Positions 32,623 to 41,545 of a DNA stretch of 64,000 nucleotides are shown piece after piece. Every line of letters starts with the position of its first letter. Within the stretch, counting starts at the first letter, position 1. Source of the DNA: CAZOVB01 sp964583095. GTDB lineage: Bacteria; Planctomycetota; Phycisphaerae; SM23-33. Location: positions 1 to 64,000 of the forward strand of contig CAZOVB010000017.1 of assembly GCA_964583095.1 (NCBI GenBank). Reading direction: 5' to 3'. The translations under genes were made by a program, and so were the position numbers. The notes beneath the pieces were generated by a model. It was not told the DNA's origin. It did no database searches and saw only the letters and a list, made by a program, of their open reading frames with translations.

Positions 32623-33330
32623 GTGACCTTTTCCGCTTCTCACCTGACAGCCCTGTTGGCGGTCCTGGTTGTCACATTGCTCTGCAGCCTGATCGGCAGG
32701 GGGTTGTCGCCGCGTGGGCGACGGATAATGGGCCTGGTGCTGGCCGGTCTTCTCGTGGCCAATGAGTTGATCTACTACGCCTGGACCACGTGGTATTACG
32801 GGCCCGGATCGTTCCTGGAGCGGTTCCTGCCTTTTCACATCTGCGGGGCGGCGGTGTTTCTTCTGGCCTGGACTGCCTTTCGAAACAGCGCGTTGACCTT
32901 TGAAGTCTCCTACTATTGGGGCCTGGGTGGGACCACCCAAGCCCTGTTGACCCCGGACCTGGCAGCGCCCTTCCCGCAGTATCACTTCTGGCAGTACTTT
33001 CTGACCCATGGGGGGATTGTCGTGTTGGTTGTCTTCCTGCTGGCGGTCTGGCAGATGAGGCCGCGAAAGGGATCGATCCTGCGCGTTTTTCTGATTACCA
33101 ATGCGTATATGGGTTTGGTGGCAGTGGCGAATGTGATCCTCCGGCAGTCGGGCCTGGACGCGAACTACATGTTTCTGTGCCGTGCTCCGGAAGGAGAGTC
33201 TCCGTTCTTCTTTCTGGGTTGGCCCTGGTATATACTTTTTTTGGAGGCTTTTGCCCTGGTTACGGTCGCAGTGCTGTATTTGCCGTGGGCACGATCCAGC
33301 GGTGCCAGGCCCTGGGGCAAAACAGAATGA
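32623..33330 (+). CDS. TIGR02206 (YwaF-type) membrane protein
   Basis: A 235-residue protein with about six hydrophobic helices. The conserved LPFHICG, YYWGLGGTTQALLTP, FPQYHFWQYFLTHGG and a final WPWYILFLE are the marks of the TIGR02206/YwaF family of integral membrane proteins, whose function is unknown. Start GTG 32623 follows the family's usual N-terminus; a purine-rich stretch lies about 20 bases upstream, further than ideal. It is a single gene between the lipoprotein and the HPr-domain protein. Confidence 0.88.
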   Translation: MTFSASHLTALLAVLVVTLLCSLIGRGLSPRGRRIMGLVLAGLLVANELIYYAWTTWYYGPGSFLERFLPFHICGAAVFLLAWTAFRNSALTFEVSYYWGLGGTTQALLTPDLAAPFPQYHFWQYFLTHGGIVVLVVFLLAVWQMRPRKGSILRVFLITNAYMGLVAVANVILRQSGLDANYMFLCRAPEGESPFFFLGWPWYILFLEAFALVTVAVLYLPWARSSGARPWGKTE

Positions 33331-33417
33331 GTGGTCCCCGTCGACGACAAAACCGATAAAACCAAGGGAAGCCCTCTTGCCTGAGCCCAGGCTGCAGTGT
33401 CTCTCCCCGGAGCGATG

Positions 33418-35043
33418 ATGGACACGATGCAAGATTTCGACCCGACGTCTCAGCCGCCCATGCCCCAACGGGCCGAACCTTCCCGCGTGGTGATCAACGA
33501 GGAAGAATTCCTGCCCGTCGTCAGCCGCCGCGGAGGGAGGCTGCTGGATCTGGCCGCACTTCTTTCCGGACCGCGAGGCCAACGGGTGCAATTGACCCGC
33601 CCGCTGCTTGCCGAGTTGATGAGCCAGTCGATGCAGATCGAGGAACTCCTCGACGCCTACGGGGCCAGGAACAACAACCACTGGCGGAAGTTCCGTGCTC
33701 CGGTTGCGGCCATCAAGAGATTCAGCCGGGTCAAATACGAACTGCTCCACATCCGCCAGTCCCTGCCGACCTACCGCGTGGAAGATGCCCACGAATTCTC
33801 CGAGGACATTCGCCAGGCCATGGCCACCATCCGGGAGATCCTGCTATGTTCCTGCCGGGTCCTCCACCGGGAGGGCAAGAACCTGGGCCTGGCCGAGCCC
33901 GGAACACTCGAACCGGAAACCTACACCGAAATGCTTCCCCCGGGCAGGCTGCCCAACGATCGCACCCGCCGGCGCGTGGACAGTGCAGCCGAAACCGTGG
34001 CCAGGCTTACCACCGCCTATCTGAATCTCGCCGCCCAGGCCTCGGTGCTCCACGAATGCCGGCCCGAAAGGCATGGCAACTACCCCAAGCTGGTCCCCGA
34101 GCCGATCGGCGAGGAATCTCTTCGGAATCTGCAGCACCGATTCCACAATCTCCAGTCGATGTACGACACGTGGGTCAGCGAGACCGAAACCGAATGCCTG
34201 GATCGTGACCTTCCGATTCTTCGCGGGCATGTGAGCATCGTCTTTCATCTGTTGCAGTCGGGTACGGATCTGGCCCACTACTACGAGCGCCACGTCGTGG
34301 GCCCCGGGGCCGAGGATTGTTCGGTCAACGAGCCGATGGTCGAGGCCGACGTGCTGCTCAAGCTCCTCATGGAGCAGGTACTCGCCCCGGCCCGGTTCTT
34401 CCTGGAGGGCGGCAAGAAGCTCTGTCATGAAATGCTGCGGCGCTATGCCGAGAAGACCAGCATCGAAGTGCCCATTCCCCGCTACCGGGGTTTCCATGTC
34501 AGGCCCTCGACACTGGTAGCCAAGATCGCCATGCACTACGGCAGCGACGTCCGGATCGAACTGGACGACGAGTCGTTCGACGCTTCCTCGCCGCTGGAGA
34601 TCTTCCGGATCAATGAGAAAATCAACGCCCGGAAGCGTCGATGGCTGGCCAAGGAAGTCTGCAGCATGGACCTGGAGGAGTTCGCCTCGAAGAACCCAGC
34701 CGAGCCGGTCAAGGAGGCCGTCCAGAAGACCGTACTCGCCCTGGCAGAGAAGGGCAAACTGGTGATCCTCCAACAGCCGGTGGAATTCTCCGATTCGCTC
34801 TCCTGCCACTGCAATCGTCTCTTCGAGCAGGTCATCGAGGAGATCGCCCGACTCCAGGCCACGGGCAAGATCGACATTCCCTTGGACCTCAACGTCCGCC
34901 TGGTGGGCGACCGCCGGGTGCTGGAGGACATCAAGCTCCTGGCCGAGAACGGTTACGGCGAGGACAACTTCGGCAACAACATTCAACTGCCTCCGGAGCT
35001 TACCTATCTCAGGCGCTCCAGCAGCCCGTGCCCGAATGACTGA
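33418..35043 (+). CDS. Large protein with internal HPr-like domain
   Basis: A 541-residue soluble protein. Residues 350-440 are HPr-like: RYRGFHVRPSTLVAKIA puts a histidine at 360 exactly where the phospho-histidine of HPr lies (GLHARP). The preceding 340 residues are mainly helical with no family I recognise, and 100 more residues follow the HPr part. HPr carries phosphate from EI to sugar permeases or acts as a regulator; no EI or EII gene is in the window, so a regulatory role is more likely, which is inference. ATG 33418 has GGAG five bases upstream. It overlaps the next gene by eight bases. Confidence 0.7.
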   Translation: MDTMQDFDPTSQPPMPQRAEPSRVVINEEEFLPVVSRRGGRLLDLAALLSGPRGQRVQLTRPLLAELMSQSMQIEELLDAYGARNNNHWRKFRAPVAAIKRFSRVKYELLHIRQSLPTYRVEDAHEFSEDIRQAMATIREILLCSCRVLHREGKNLGLAEPGTLEPETYTEMLPPGRLPNDRTRRRVDSAAETVARLTTAYLNLAAQASVLHECRPERHGNYPKLVPEPIGEESLRNLQHRFHNLQSMYDTWVSETETECLDRDLPILRGHVSIVFHLLQSGTDLAHYYERHVVGPGAEDCSVNEPMVEADVLLKLLMEQVLAPARFFLEGGKKLCHEMLRRYAEKTSIEVPIPRYRGFHVRPSTLVAKIAMHYGSDVRIELDDESFDASSPLEIFRINEKINARKRRWLAKEVCSMDLEEFASKNPAEPVKEAVQKTVLALAEKGKLVILQQPVEFSDSLSCHCNRLFEQVIEEIARLQATGKIDIPLDLNVRLVGDRRVLEDIKLLAENGYGEDNFGNNIQLPPELTYLRRSSSPCPND

Positions 35044-35314
35044 GTGGGAAGAACAGGAACCGTACGATCCGGAAGAAGACGAGCGTGACGGGCCGCAGCT
35101 TCGCGACCTGGAAGAGTTGGATGGAGATGAGACCCCTACGGTGGCCTGCCCGCACTGCGGAGGGGAAATATACGACGATGCCGACCGATGCGTTCACTGC
35201 GGCCAATGGGTGGTCAGGCGGCTGAGCCCTTCGAAGTTCACCCAGCGGGGGCTCTGGTGGCTTCTCGGTCTGGTCGGGGCGGGGCTGGGCTTGCTGTTCT
35301 GGCTGCTGATCTGA
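35036..35314 (+). CDS. Small acidic zinc-ribbon membrane protein
   Basis: A 92-residue protein in three parts: an acidic N-terminus, a zinc ribbon with CPHCGG and CVHCGQW, and one C-terminal membrane helix (WWLLGLVGAGLGLLFWLLI). It is anchored with the ribbon in the cytoplasm. Its start lies inside the end of the HPr-domain gene, so the two are translated together and may work together. Function unknown. Confidence 0.75.
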   Translation: MTEWEEQEPYDPEEDERDGPQLRDLEELDGDETPTVACPHCGGEIYDDADRCVHCGQWVVRRLSPSKFTQRGLWWLLGLVGAGLGLLFWLLI

Positions 35315-35333
35315 ACAGAGGGGGTCGGAACCT

Positions 35334-35368
35334 GTAAGAAAGAAAGGCCCCACCGGGCGGCGGAGCCT
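35334..35368 (-). terminator. Intrinsic terminator of the YjfB-like gene
   Basis: On the minus strand AGGCTCC (35368-35362) pairs with GGGGCCT (35351-35345), allowing one mismatch, and is followed by TTTCTTTCTT. It lies about 40 bases after the small minus-strand gene. Confidence 0.6.
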
Positions 35369-35405
35369 CTCAATCCAGTAACAAACGGGTTTTTGCGGAC
35401 CATTC

Positions 35406-35606
35406 TCAGGCCAACACGCTGACCGTCGCTCCCATCTGGGCCATCTTCTCGACCGAATCCTGGATGAAATTCGCGGTCATCTGCGTGATGTCCTGGGAAA
35501 CCTTCTGCATTTTGATGTTGGCGGCCAATGCCACCTTCGAACCACTCATCGCCTGGGAGGCGGATGCAATGGCCCCGGTGGGGTCGCCGACGGCAGATAC
35601 GCTCAT
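35406..35606 (-). CDS. YjfB-like small protein
   Basis: A 66-residue amphipathic protein. The run of small residues (AIASASQAMSGSKVALAANIKM) followed by a Gln/Met-rich helix (VSQDITQMTANFIQDS) resembles the YjfB-type putative motility proteins, short single-domain proteins of unknown role found in flagellated bacteria. It has its own terminator and is a single-gene unit on the minus strand. No flagellar gene is in the window. The similarity is by pattern only. Confidence 0.5.
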   Translation of the reverse strand: MSVSAVGDPTGAIASASQAMSGSKVALAANIKMQKVSQDITQMTANFIQDSVEKMAQMGATVSVLA

Positions 35607-35788
35607 GACAGTCTCCCTGACTTTGCCCTGCGGGCCTGCCTTGGCCCGTTCGGATGCAAAGGCAACCTACAATTCCGGTTTTCTACCTCCAAATGTTTCG
35701 GCCGTTTTGAGCAAGGACTTCATTACTATCCCGGCAAAACCCCAGCCGCTGCCCGGCTGGACTCCAATATTGCGCAAAAGGCGGGCCC

Positions 35789-35817
35789 TTCAAACCCAAC
35801 GGGAACTGCGGTAAAAT
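35789..35817 (+). promoter_or_regulatory. Putative promoter for the 35856 gene
   Basis: TTCAAA (35789-35794) and TAAAAT (35812-35817) with a 17-base spacer precede the TTG start by about 38 bases. Confidence 0.45.
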
Positions 35818-35855
35818 GATTTTGAACCCCGAGGATTCCTTTCAGGAGTGTCTCC

Positions 35856-36431
35856 TTGCATTTGCAGGACTGGATCGACGAGATGTGCGTTCATGCCGAA
35901 GTTGCGGACTACAGCGGTCTGGAGCGGAAGTATCTGCGCCTCTGTGTCGAACTGGCCGGGGAGGAGATGGCCTCCTGGATCCGGTATCTCGACTTCTCCG
36001 GCTATCAACGCGATCTGCTTGGCAGCTATCGGAAGATGTGCAGGCATCTCCGCCGGGCCAGGCCGCGGGCGATCTACTTCGAATTCGATATGCCCAACGA
36101 CTGGCTCGGGACCTTCTTCCTCTGCCGCGATTACCTTCCTGCCCAGGCCGGGAATGACGACTGGGCCTGTGACTGGACAGCGAGGGTGGACGGTCCGGCC
36201 TTTCCCAAACTCAGCGAGGTCTTTGGCCTCGACGGGGGCAAGATGGACCAGGCCCCCCCGGCCCGGGGCAAATGTGCTTACCTGGTCGCGCGGACGCTGG
36301 CATGTCTGGGCCGTTGCATGCAGGAGTATCCCATCGAGGGCCTGGCCATTTGCGCAGGCTTTCATGGACAGGACCCTGTAACGCGGCTTCAGGACCCTGC
36401 CTGGTCGCTGCGGGAAGACGGGCAGCCATGA
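35856..36431 (+). CDS. Hypothetical soluble protein
   Basis: A 191-residue protein, no family recognised. It has no signal peptide or membrane helix. It is rich in Trp, Tyr, Asp and Cys and contains YFEFDMPNDWLGTFFLCRDY. The start is a TTG with CAGGAG seven bases upstream and a promoter-like pair before it. Its stop overlaps the ATG of the GNAT gene, so the two are translationally coupled and may be functionally linked. Another frame (35848-36381) is open over the same stretch but lacks the ribosome binding site and has unusual composition. Confidence 0.65.
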   Translation: MHLQDWIDEMCVHAEVADYSGLERKYLRLCVELAGEEMASWIRYLDFSGYQRDLLGSYRKMCRHLRRARPRAIYFEFDMPNDWLGTFFLCRDYLPAQAGNDDWACDWTARVDGPAFPKLSEVFGLDGGKMDQAPPARGKCAYLVARTLACLGRCMQEYPIEGLAICAGFHGQDPVTRLQDPAWSLREDGQP

Positions 36432-36985
36432 ACGAACCCAACGGGCTTCATATCCGCTGCCCCTGTCTCCAGGACCGCGATGCGTATCTGGAGATGGCCG
36501 ATGAATTTCATCAGGCCGGCGAGGAAGGGTGGCCTTACGGGGCTTCGTGCATTGATGACCTGGCGGTCGTGGATTTCCCGGCTTTCGTCACCCGCTGCGA
36601 GGACTACCGGGAAGGCAGCAATCTCAAGCCGGGCCTCGTGCCGGCTTCGCTGCTGCTGTTGATGGAAGGCGATCGGCTGCTGGGGGTTTCGAGCCTGCGC
36701 CACGAACTCAACGAGTATCTTCTGAATATCGGGGGCCACATCGGCTATTGCATCCGCCCCTCGGGGCGGGGCAGGGGCTACATGAAGCGTTTTTTGCCGT
36801 TGGTTCTGGCCGAGGCGGGCGGCAGGGGGATCTCCCGGGCCCTGATCAGTTGCGAGCGGAGCAACATCGCCTCGGAGAAGGTGATACGCAGTGCCGGCGG
36901 GGCCTTTGAAGATGAGCGCAGCGACCCCGGCGACGGCAAGATCGTCAAGAGATTCTGGGTCGCGACCGAAGCTAGCGGCGCTTGA
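36428..36985 (+). CDS. GNAT-family acetyltransferase
   Basis: A 185-residue N-acetyltransferase of the GNAT fold. LLGVSSLRHELNEYLLNIGGHIGYCIRPSGRGRGYM, in motif terms IGYxIRPSxRGRGY, is the acetyl-CoA pyrophosphate-binding loop, and CERSNIASEKVIRSAGG is the usual C-terminal motif. The form resembles the YhbS/RimJ-like single-domain acetyltransferases; the substrate is unknown. It overlaps the preceding gene by four bases (ATGA) and its end overlaps the minus-strand HlyD-like gene by 14 bases. Confidence 0.88.
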   Translation: MNEPNGLHIRCPCLQDRDAYLEMADEFHQAGEEGWPYGASCIDDLAVVDFPAFVTRCEDYREGSNLKPGLVPASLLLLMEGDRLLGVSSLRHELNEYLLNIGGHIGYCIRPSGRGRGYMKRFLPLVLAEAGGRGISRALISCERSNIASEKVIRSAGGAFEDERSDPGDGKIVKRFWVATEASGA

Positions 36986-37730
36986 TTCTGGCCACGCCCG
37001 AAGCGCCGGGGCGAAGGCTGGGATCTTCTCCCCTGATCAGCAGGGTCACCCGGGCCGATTCGGGTCCGGCCTGTTCCTGCTGATCTTCATCTCCGGGCGC
37101 CACCGGCTCGATCTCGACGATCCGGCCCTGCTGGGCCAATTCCGAGGCCCCCTGGAGATACACCGCAGCGCTGTCTCGGACCTTGATTTCCCGCACCTTG
37201 GGCCCCGAAACGACCCCGCGGGCGACAAACCGGCTGGGCTGAACCAATTTACATACCAGTTGCCCCTGCGGGACGCGGCTTGCCAGGCTGACCTCCACCT
37301 GCTGGATCACTCCCGAGGCAGGGGCTTTGATCGAAGCCGAAGCGATGGCCTCGCGGAGCTGTTCAACCCCTTCCAGACACAGATCGTACTTCTCCTGGGC
37401 CTGGGCAGTCGCAGCAGGGTCATGCTGTCTCTTGCAGAGTTCGAGCTGGGTCTGGAGCCTGGACAGGCTGGTCCGGGCCTGGATCAAGTGCATCCGAAGG
37501 GCTGCGTCGTCGAATTCCACGAGAAGCTGGTCCTTTTTGACCGTCTGGCCGGGCTGAACGTGCACCGCCGTGACCATCCCCGCAAACGGCGCTGAGATGG
37601 GGCGCTCGTAAGCGCGGTGCACGGTAATGTCCATATCGACGATATTGCGGGAAGCCGAGCGCTGGCAGCCCACCGTTGCCATCAGTGACAGGAGGGTCCA
37701 CAAGGTCAGTGAAGTTGCTCTGCGTTTCAC
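36972..37730 (-). CDS. HlyD/RND-type adaptor lipoprotein
   Basis: A 252-residue predicted lipoprotein (lipobox MATVGC near residue 20). It begins with an ISAPFAGMVTAVHVQPGQTVKK biotinyl-lipoyl-like half, then a short coiled coil (about 80-130) and a second half-motif SIKAPASGVIQQVEV, and ends in a beta-barrel with LLIRGEDPSLRPGASGVARI. This is the layout of periplasmic adaptors of efflux pumps, though short. No pump or outer-membrane channel gene is adjacent. GTG 37730 is chosen because it gives the signal peptide; the frame is open to 37817. Confidence 0.75.
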   Translation of the reverse strand: MKRRATSLTLWTLLSLMATVGCQRSASRNIVDMDITVHRAYERPISAPFAGMVTAVHVQPGQTVKKDQLLVEFDDAALRMHLIQARTSLSRLQTQLELCKRQHDPAATAQAQEKYDLCLEGVEQLREAIASASIKAPASGVIQQVEVSLASRVPQGQLVCKLVQPSRFVARGVVSGPKVREIKVRDSAAVYLQGASELAQQGRIVEIEPVAPGDEDQQEQAGPESARVTLLIRGEDPSLRPGASGVARIKRR

Positions 37731-38010
37731 GATGTCTGTCTCTCTTTCATGTTTCCAGACGGGATCTACGGTTTTTTGGGCATCGGCATGGCTTTTTGCA
37801 GATGCCTGGGATTCCAATTATCGTAAGGGTCCCCCTGTAAACGCCTTACAGAGGGCAAGAATGAGGGTTTCCCCCTTGGCGCCCTGGGGGTTTGTGGTAG
37901 GATCAAATGAGGGCCCAGGAGGCCCATCGATCTGCGGATTTCATGTGCCGCATCGACAATGCCCGGTACAATAGACAGGGCGCAGAGCCCCGAACCGCAC
38001 AGGTTTCGAC
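37731..38010. other. 280-base region with inverted repeat
   Basis: CTGTAA (37835-37840) and TTACAG (37846-37851) form a short perfect inverted repeat. On the minus strand GATAAT (37817-37822) lies next to it, so the repeat overlaps the -35 region of a possible promoter for the adaptor gene. On the plus strand TACAAT (37967-37972) lies before the next small open frame. Confidence 0.4.
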
Positions 38011-38292
38011 ATGGTCCAGAGCCTTCCCATTCTGTCCAGTGACGTCGATCCGAACTCCTCCAGGCAGGGCTCGTCGAATCGCAATTCCTTTCCCCTCGGC
38101 CCTGGGCGTAGGCAGGTCTCCCAGCGTCCCACGGCCTGCGTCGTTCGGCGCCGCAGCCGGTCGGGCCTCTCTGCAAGCCCACGCCGGCAGCCCGATGCTT
38201 TCCACTGGATGGGCAGACTGGCCATAGGCCGCTACCAGGAGGCCTCGCTGTTGGGCAAGGAACCCGTCAGCCGCATCTGCCTGGAACTCTAA
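38011..38292 (+). CDS. Small basic open frame, doubtful
   Basis: A 93-residue frame rich in Ser, Arg and Pro in its first two thirds, ending MGRLAIGRYQEASLLGKEP. A TACAAT lies 38 bases upstream, and a GC-rich hairpin starts at its stop codon, which together mark out a plausible transcript. No homologue family comes to mind and overlapping frames are equally long, so it may not be a protein gene. Confidence 0.3.
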   Translation: MVQSLPILSSDVDPNSSRQGSSNRNSFPLGPGRRQVSQRPTACVVRRRSRSGLSASPRRQPDAFHWMGRLAIGRYQEASLLGKEPVSRICLEL

Positions 38293-38330
38293 CAGCCCCC
38301 GGCCGGTCCGCTCCGAACGGGGCCGGCTGT
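38292..38330 (+). terminator. GC-rich hairpin after the 38011 frame
   Basis: ACAGCC (38292-38297) pairs with GGCTGT (38325-38330), with more GC pairing inside. It is followed by CCTTTC, a poor U-tract, so it is only a possible terminator. Confidence 0.35.
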
Positions 38331-38457
38331 CCTTTCGAAAACGGCTCTGTCCGACCAGCCCAAAAGGCTTGGATTCTCCGCCGCATCGGCTTATAGTCAT
38401 CCCCAGCGTGCACGGATGCCCGGGCCCCGGCCTGGGGCGCCTCACGAAAGGACCTCG

Positions 38458-40095
38458 ATGCTCAAGACGCTTCATGGATATCTCTCCCGGGACCTGATCC
38501 GCGTATTGTTTCTTGCGCTGATCGTGCTGACCTTGGTGATGAGCGTTTTCGCCATCATCGAGCCGCTCCGAAAGCGGGGGCTCCTGGCCATGCAGGCCCT
38601 GCAACTGTTCCTGTTGACCATCCCGGTGATGGTGTCCCTGACGCTTCCGGTTGCAGCGCTGTTTTCCGCTACGATGATCTACGGGCGTTTCAGCCAGGAC
38701 AACGAACTGCTGGCCTGTCGCGCCAGCGGAATCGGAACCGTCACCACGCTCAGGCCTGCCCTGATCATGGGGCTGCTGGTGACGGTGGCGACGCTGTTCC
38801 TTAATAATTTCGTCTCGCCGATCCTCGCCCGCGTCAGCCAGACCCAACTGGAAGCCAACGTCCGCGGGCTGCTCGTGCACGAGTTGGAGGCCAAGGGCTA
38901 CTTCCGTCACGAGACCTTCCTGCTCCATGCCGACCATGCCCAGGTGACCGAAGATGAAGGGCTCTACCTGCGGGGCGTTGTCCTGGTGGACATGGGCGAG
39001 CCCGCCGAGCCAAGGGTGGCTGCTGCCCGGGAAGCCCTGATCCGAACCCGACGGATCAAAGGCCGCACCTACGCGACCCTCCGAGCCCAGCAAGGCCAGG
39101 CGGCGGTCATGACCACCGGACGCCGCCGCGAGCAGCAGCTTTCCAGGCTGGGCGAGCAGAGGCTTCCGCCGTTTCCGGGCTTCGGCGAGGAGGATGTGGC
39201 CTTCTTCGACTGGGTTCAACTGCTCGAAGCCTATCGCAAACCGCAGTTGCACCCGGAGATCCGCGAGAAGATGCGGGAGATCTCCCGCGAAATCCGGCAC
39301 AGCTATGTCCTCCAGGACGTGCTTGGCACCATCAACTCCGGCAAGCCCTACACCAAGCTTCGCTATCAGGGAAAGCCCCTGATCTTGACCGCCGGGGAGG
39401 CCCACTGGAACAAGGCCGGTCGAATCATCCTTCAGCAGCAGGGGCCTGAGCCCATCAGAATGCGCCTCTTGGACCAGGAGGGAAAGACACGCGAACTCTA
39501 CACTGCCCGGTCGGGAAGTGTCTCAGCCGACTGGACCCCGATCGAAGACACGTCCTATATCACCGTTGAGCTGGATGAGAAGGTCCTCTTTTATGACATG
39601 GACAGGCCGGAGGAAAGGCCCCTCCAGCCGGGGACGCTTCGGCGAGGGGAGATTCCCTTACCTGCCGATGTAATCTCCCGGGAGGATCTGGAAGACCCCG
39701 AGGTAGTGGGCCGGATTCTGGCAGAGCCGGAGAGGTTTACCCGCAATGCCGAGGTGATCGGCAAGATCCGGTTCCTCAACGAGAACCGCGTTCCCCGTGC
39801 ACAACGGGAGATTCTGGGGGAAATCCACGGGCGGATCGCTTACGGGCTCAGTTGCTTCTTGATGGTCGCATTCGGAGCGGCCCTGGGTTTGATCTTCCGG
39901 GGGGGGCAGTTGATCAGCGCGTTTGCACTTTCGATTCTTCCGGCGGCGACGGTTATCATCGTGGTCATCATGGGCAAGCAACTGCTCACGCAGGAGGGTG
40001 TCTCGCAACTGGCGGGGGTGGCGACGATCTGGTCGGGGATCGCGGCGCTTCTAATAGCCAACGGCGCAGCCTACTGGCGATTGTCGAGAAGGTGA
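38458..40095 (+). CDS. LptF/LptG-type permease (first)
   Basis: A 545-residue permease of the YjgP/YjgQ family, part of the LptBFG ABC transporter that pulls lipopolysaccharide from the inner membrane. Six helices in the usual 3 + 3 arrangement flank a large periplasmic domain (about residues 120-440). LLACRASGI near residue 83 is the typical cytoplasmic coupling segment. ATG 38458 has AAAGGA upstream. At 545 residues it is longer than the usual 360 or so because of an enlarged periplasmic domain. The second permease follows three bases downstream. LptB is not in the window. Confidence 0.82.
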   Translation: MLKTLHGYLSRDLIRVLFLALIVLTLVMSVFAIIEPLRKRGLLAMQALQLFLLTIPVMVSLTLPVAALFSATMIYGRFSQDNELLACRASGIGTVTTLRPALIMGLLVTVATLFLNNFVSPILARVSQTQLEANVRGLLVHELEAKGYFRHETFLLHADHAQVTEDEGLYLRGVVLVDMGEPAEPRVAAAREALIRTRRIKGRTYATLRAQQGQAAVMTTGRRREQQLSRLGEQRLPPFPGFGEEDVAFFDWVQLLEAYRKPQLHPEIREKMREISREIRHSYVLQDVLGTINSGKPYTKLRYQGKPLILTAGEAHWNKAGRIILQQQGPEPIRMRLLDQEGKTRELYTARSGSVSADWTPIEDTSYITVELDEKVLFYDMDRPEERPLQPGTLRRGEIPLPADVISREDLEDPEVVGRILAEPERFTRNAEVIGKIRFLNENRVPRAQREILGEIHGRIAYGLSCFLMVAFGAALGLIFRGGQLISAFALSILPAATVIIVVIMGKQLLTQEGVSQLAGVATIWSGIAALLIANGAAYWRLSRR

Positions 40096-40098
40096 TAC

Positions 40099-41475
40099 AT
40101 GAAGACACTGGACCGGTATGTTCTTCGAAATTTCGCTTTCTGCTGCATCGTCGTCTTCCTGGTGTTCATCGGGCTGCGGATCATCGCGGACCTGTTTGTG
40201 AACATGGATGAATTCGTCAAGGGGGACCGGGAACTGGCCGAAGTGATCGGGCACATCTTGAACTACTACGGTGCCCAGTCGCTGCTGTACCTGATGGAAC
40301 TGGGGGGCGTCGCGGTGACGTTCGGGGCGGCCTTTACGCTGGCCAGGATGAACAAGACCAACGAGTTGACGGCCATGCTCGCTTCGGGCGTGAGCCTCTA
40401 CCGGGTTCTGACACCCATCTTCCTCGGGTCGGTGTTTCTGGTGGCCCTTCTGGTGGTGGATCGGGAATTGCTGATCCCCCGAATCGCGCCGCGTCTGGCC
40501 GTCGACCGCGGAGAACGGGCCGAGACCGAGGTCTACCAGGTCCGGATGATCCCCGACGAGAACCGCAACGTCTGGTACGCGAAAGGATTTCAGCCGGTTG
40601 AGGGCGTCCTGCAAGACCTGACCGTGACCATGCGAAACGATGCCGGAAAGCCCATCGCGCTGGTTTCCGCCGGCCAGGCACGCTCGGGCAGTCTTCGCCC
40701 GGGGCTCAAAGGCTGGGATGCCACGGACGCTCGCCTGATCGGGCCCCAGGAGCAGCAGTGGCCTTCCGATCAGTTCTCCAGTCATGTGTACACGGGCCTC
40801 AGCGAGAAGGAGATCCTCCAACAGGCCGGGCTGGAAAGCGACCAGGCCGACCAGGGCGCAACCGGTCCCTTCGCAGCCAGAGAAGACTCCAATGAATATG
40901 GGGGTATGGAGACCAACGCCCAGCGTTTCATGTTCCGGACGACCGAGTCGGGCAGGGAACTCCTGTTGCTTCGCCCCCGGTTCACCTTCCGCGATCTGGG
41001 CGGTACGGATCGTATCCAGGTCATTATCCACGCCCAGCGTGCCCTTTGGAACTCGCAGGCGAATCGCTGGGATCTGGAAGACGGCGCGATCTTCCTGCCA
41101 TCGGACCTGGGGCCTTCAGAGATCCTCCTTCGCCAGAGCAGCCGATGGATCGAGTACGTCAGCTTTGCCCGCCTGGGAGAGCTGATCGACAAGAAGATGG
41201 TTGCCAACGTCCGGGCCGCCCAGCTTTCACGCCATCTGAGGATCACCGAACCGATCAACCTGTTGCTGATGCTGGTCCTGCCTTTGCCCTTCATTCTCTC
41301 TCGTGAGCGCAATGTGAAGGCCTCGGTGGGGGTGAGCGTCCTGATCGTGGCAGCGTTCTACATCTCAATGTACATGATCCGCTACGTGGACATCCCCGCG
41401 GCGCTGGCGGCCTGGCTGCCCACGCTGGTCTTCGGGCCTGTCGCAGTGGTCCTGCTGGACAGCATCAAGACCTGA
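40099..41475 (+). CDS. LptF/LptG-type permease (second)
   Basis: A 458-residue partner of the preceding permease. MKTLDRYVLRNF, three helices, ELTAMLASGVSLYRVL as coupling segment, a periplasmic beta-jellyroll domain and a C-terminal TEPINLLLMLVLPLPFILSRER match the YjgP/YjgQ family. The two together imply a lipopolysaccharide-like lipid and an outer membrane. The pair is an operon with a three-base gap. It is somewhat longer than typical LptG. Confidence 0.85.
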   Translation: MKTLDRYVLRNFAFCCIVVFLVFIGLRIIADLFVNMDEFVKGDRELAEVIGHILNYYGAQSLLYLMELGGVAVTFGAAFTLARMNKTNELTAMLASGVSLYRVLTPIFLGSVFLVALLVVDRELLIPRIAPRLAVDRGERAETEVYQVRMIPDENRNVWYAKGFQPVEGVLQDLTVTMRNDAGKPIALVSAGQARSGSLRPGLKGWDATDARLIGPQEQQWPSDQFSSHVYTGLSEKEILQQAGLESDQADQGATGPFAAREDSNEYGGMETNAQRFMFRTTESGRELLLLRPRFTFRDLGGTDRIQVIIHAQRALWNSQANRWDLEDGAIFLPSDLGPSEILLRQSSRWIEYVSFARLGELIDKKMVANVRAAQLSRHLRITEPINLLLMLVLPLPFILSRERNVKASVGVSVLIVAAFYISMYMIRYVDIPAALAAWLPTLVFGPVAVVLLDSIKT

Positions 41476-41545
41476 GCGATGGCGAGGGCAGCGATTCGAG
41501 CAAAGGTGCATCTGCCTCCACCGCAGCGGTTGGCAGGCGAATGTC

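Noticed and set aside
35848..36381. A 177-codon frame overlapping the 35856 gene
   Set aside because: It lacks the ribosome binding site and is biased in composition; the 35856 frame couples to the GNAT gene by ATGA.
37903..39405. A 500-codon minus-strand open frame across the lptF region
   Set aside because: It runs antisense to the clear permease gene and shows no recognisable domain; its composition is that of a mirror frame.
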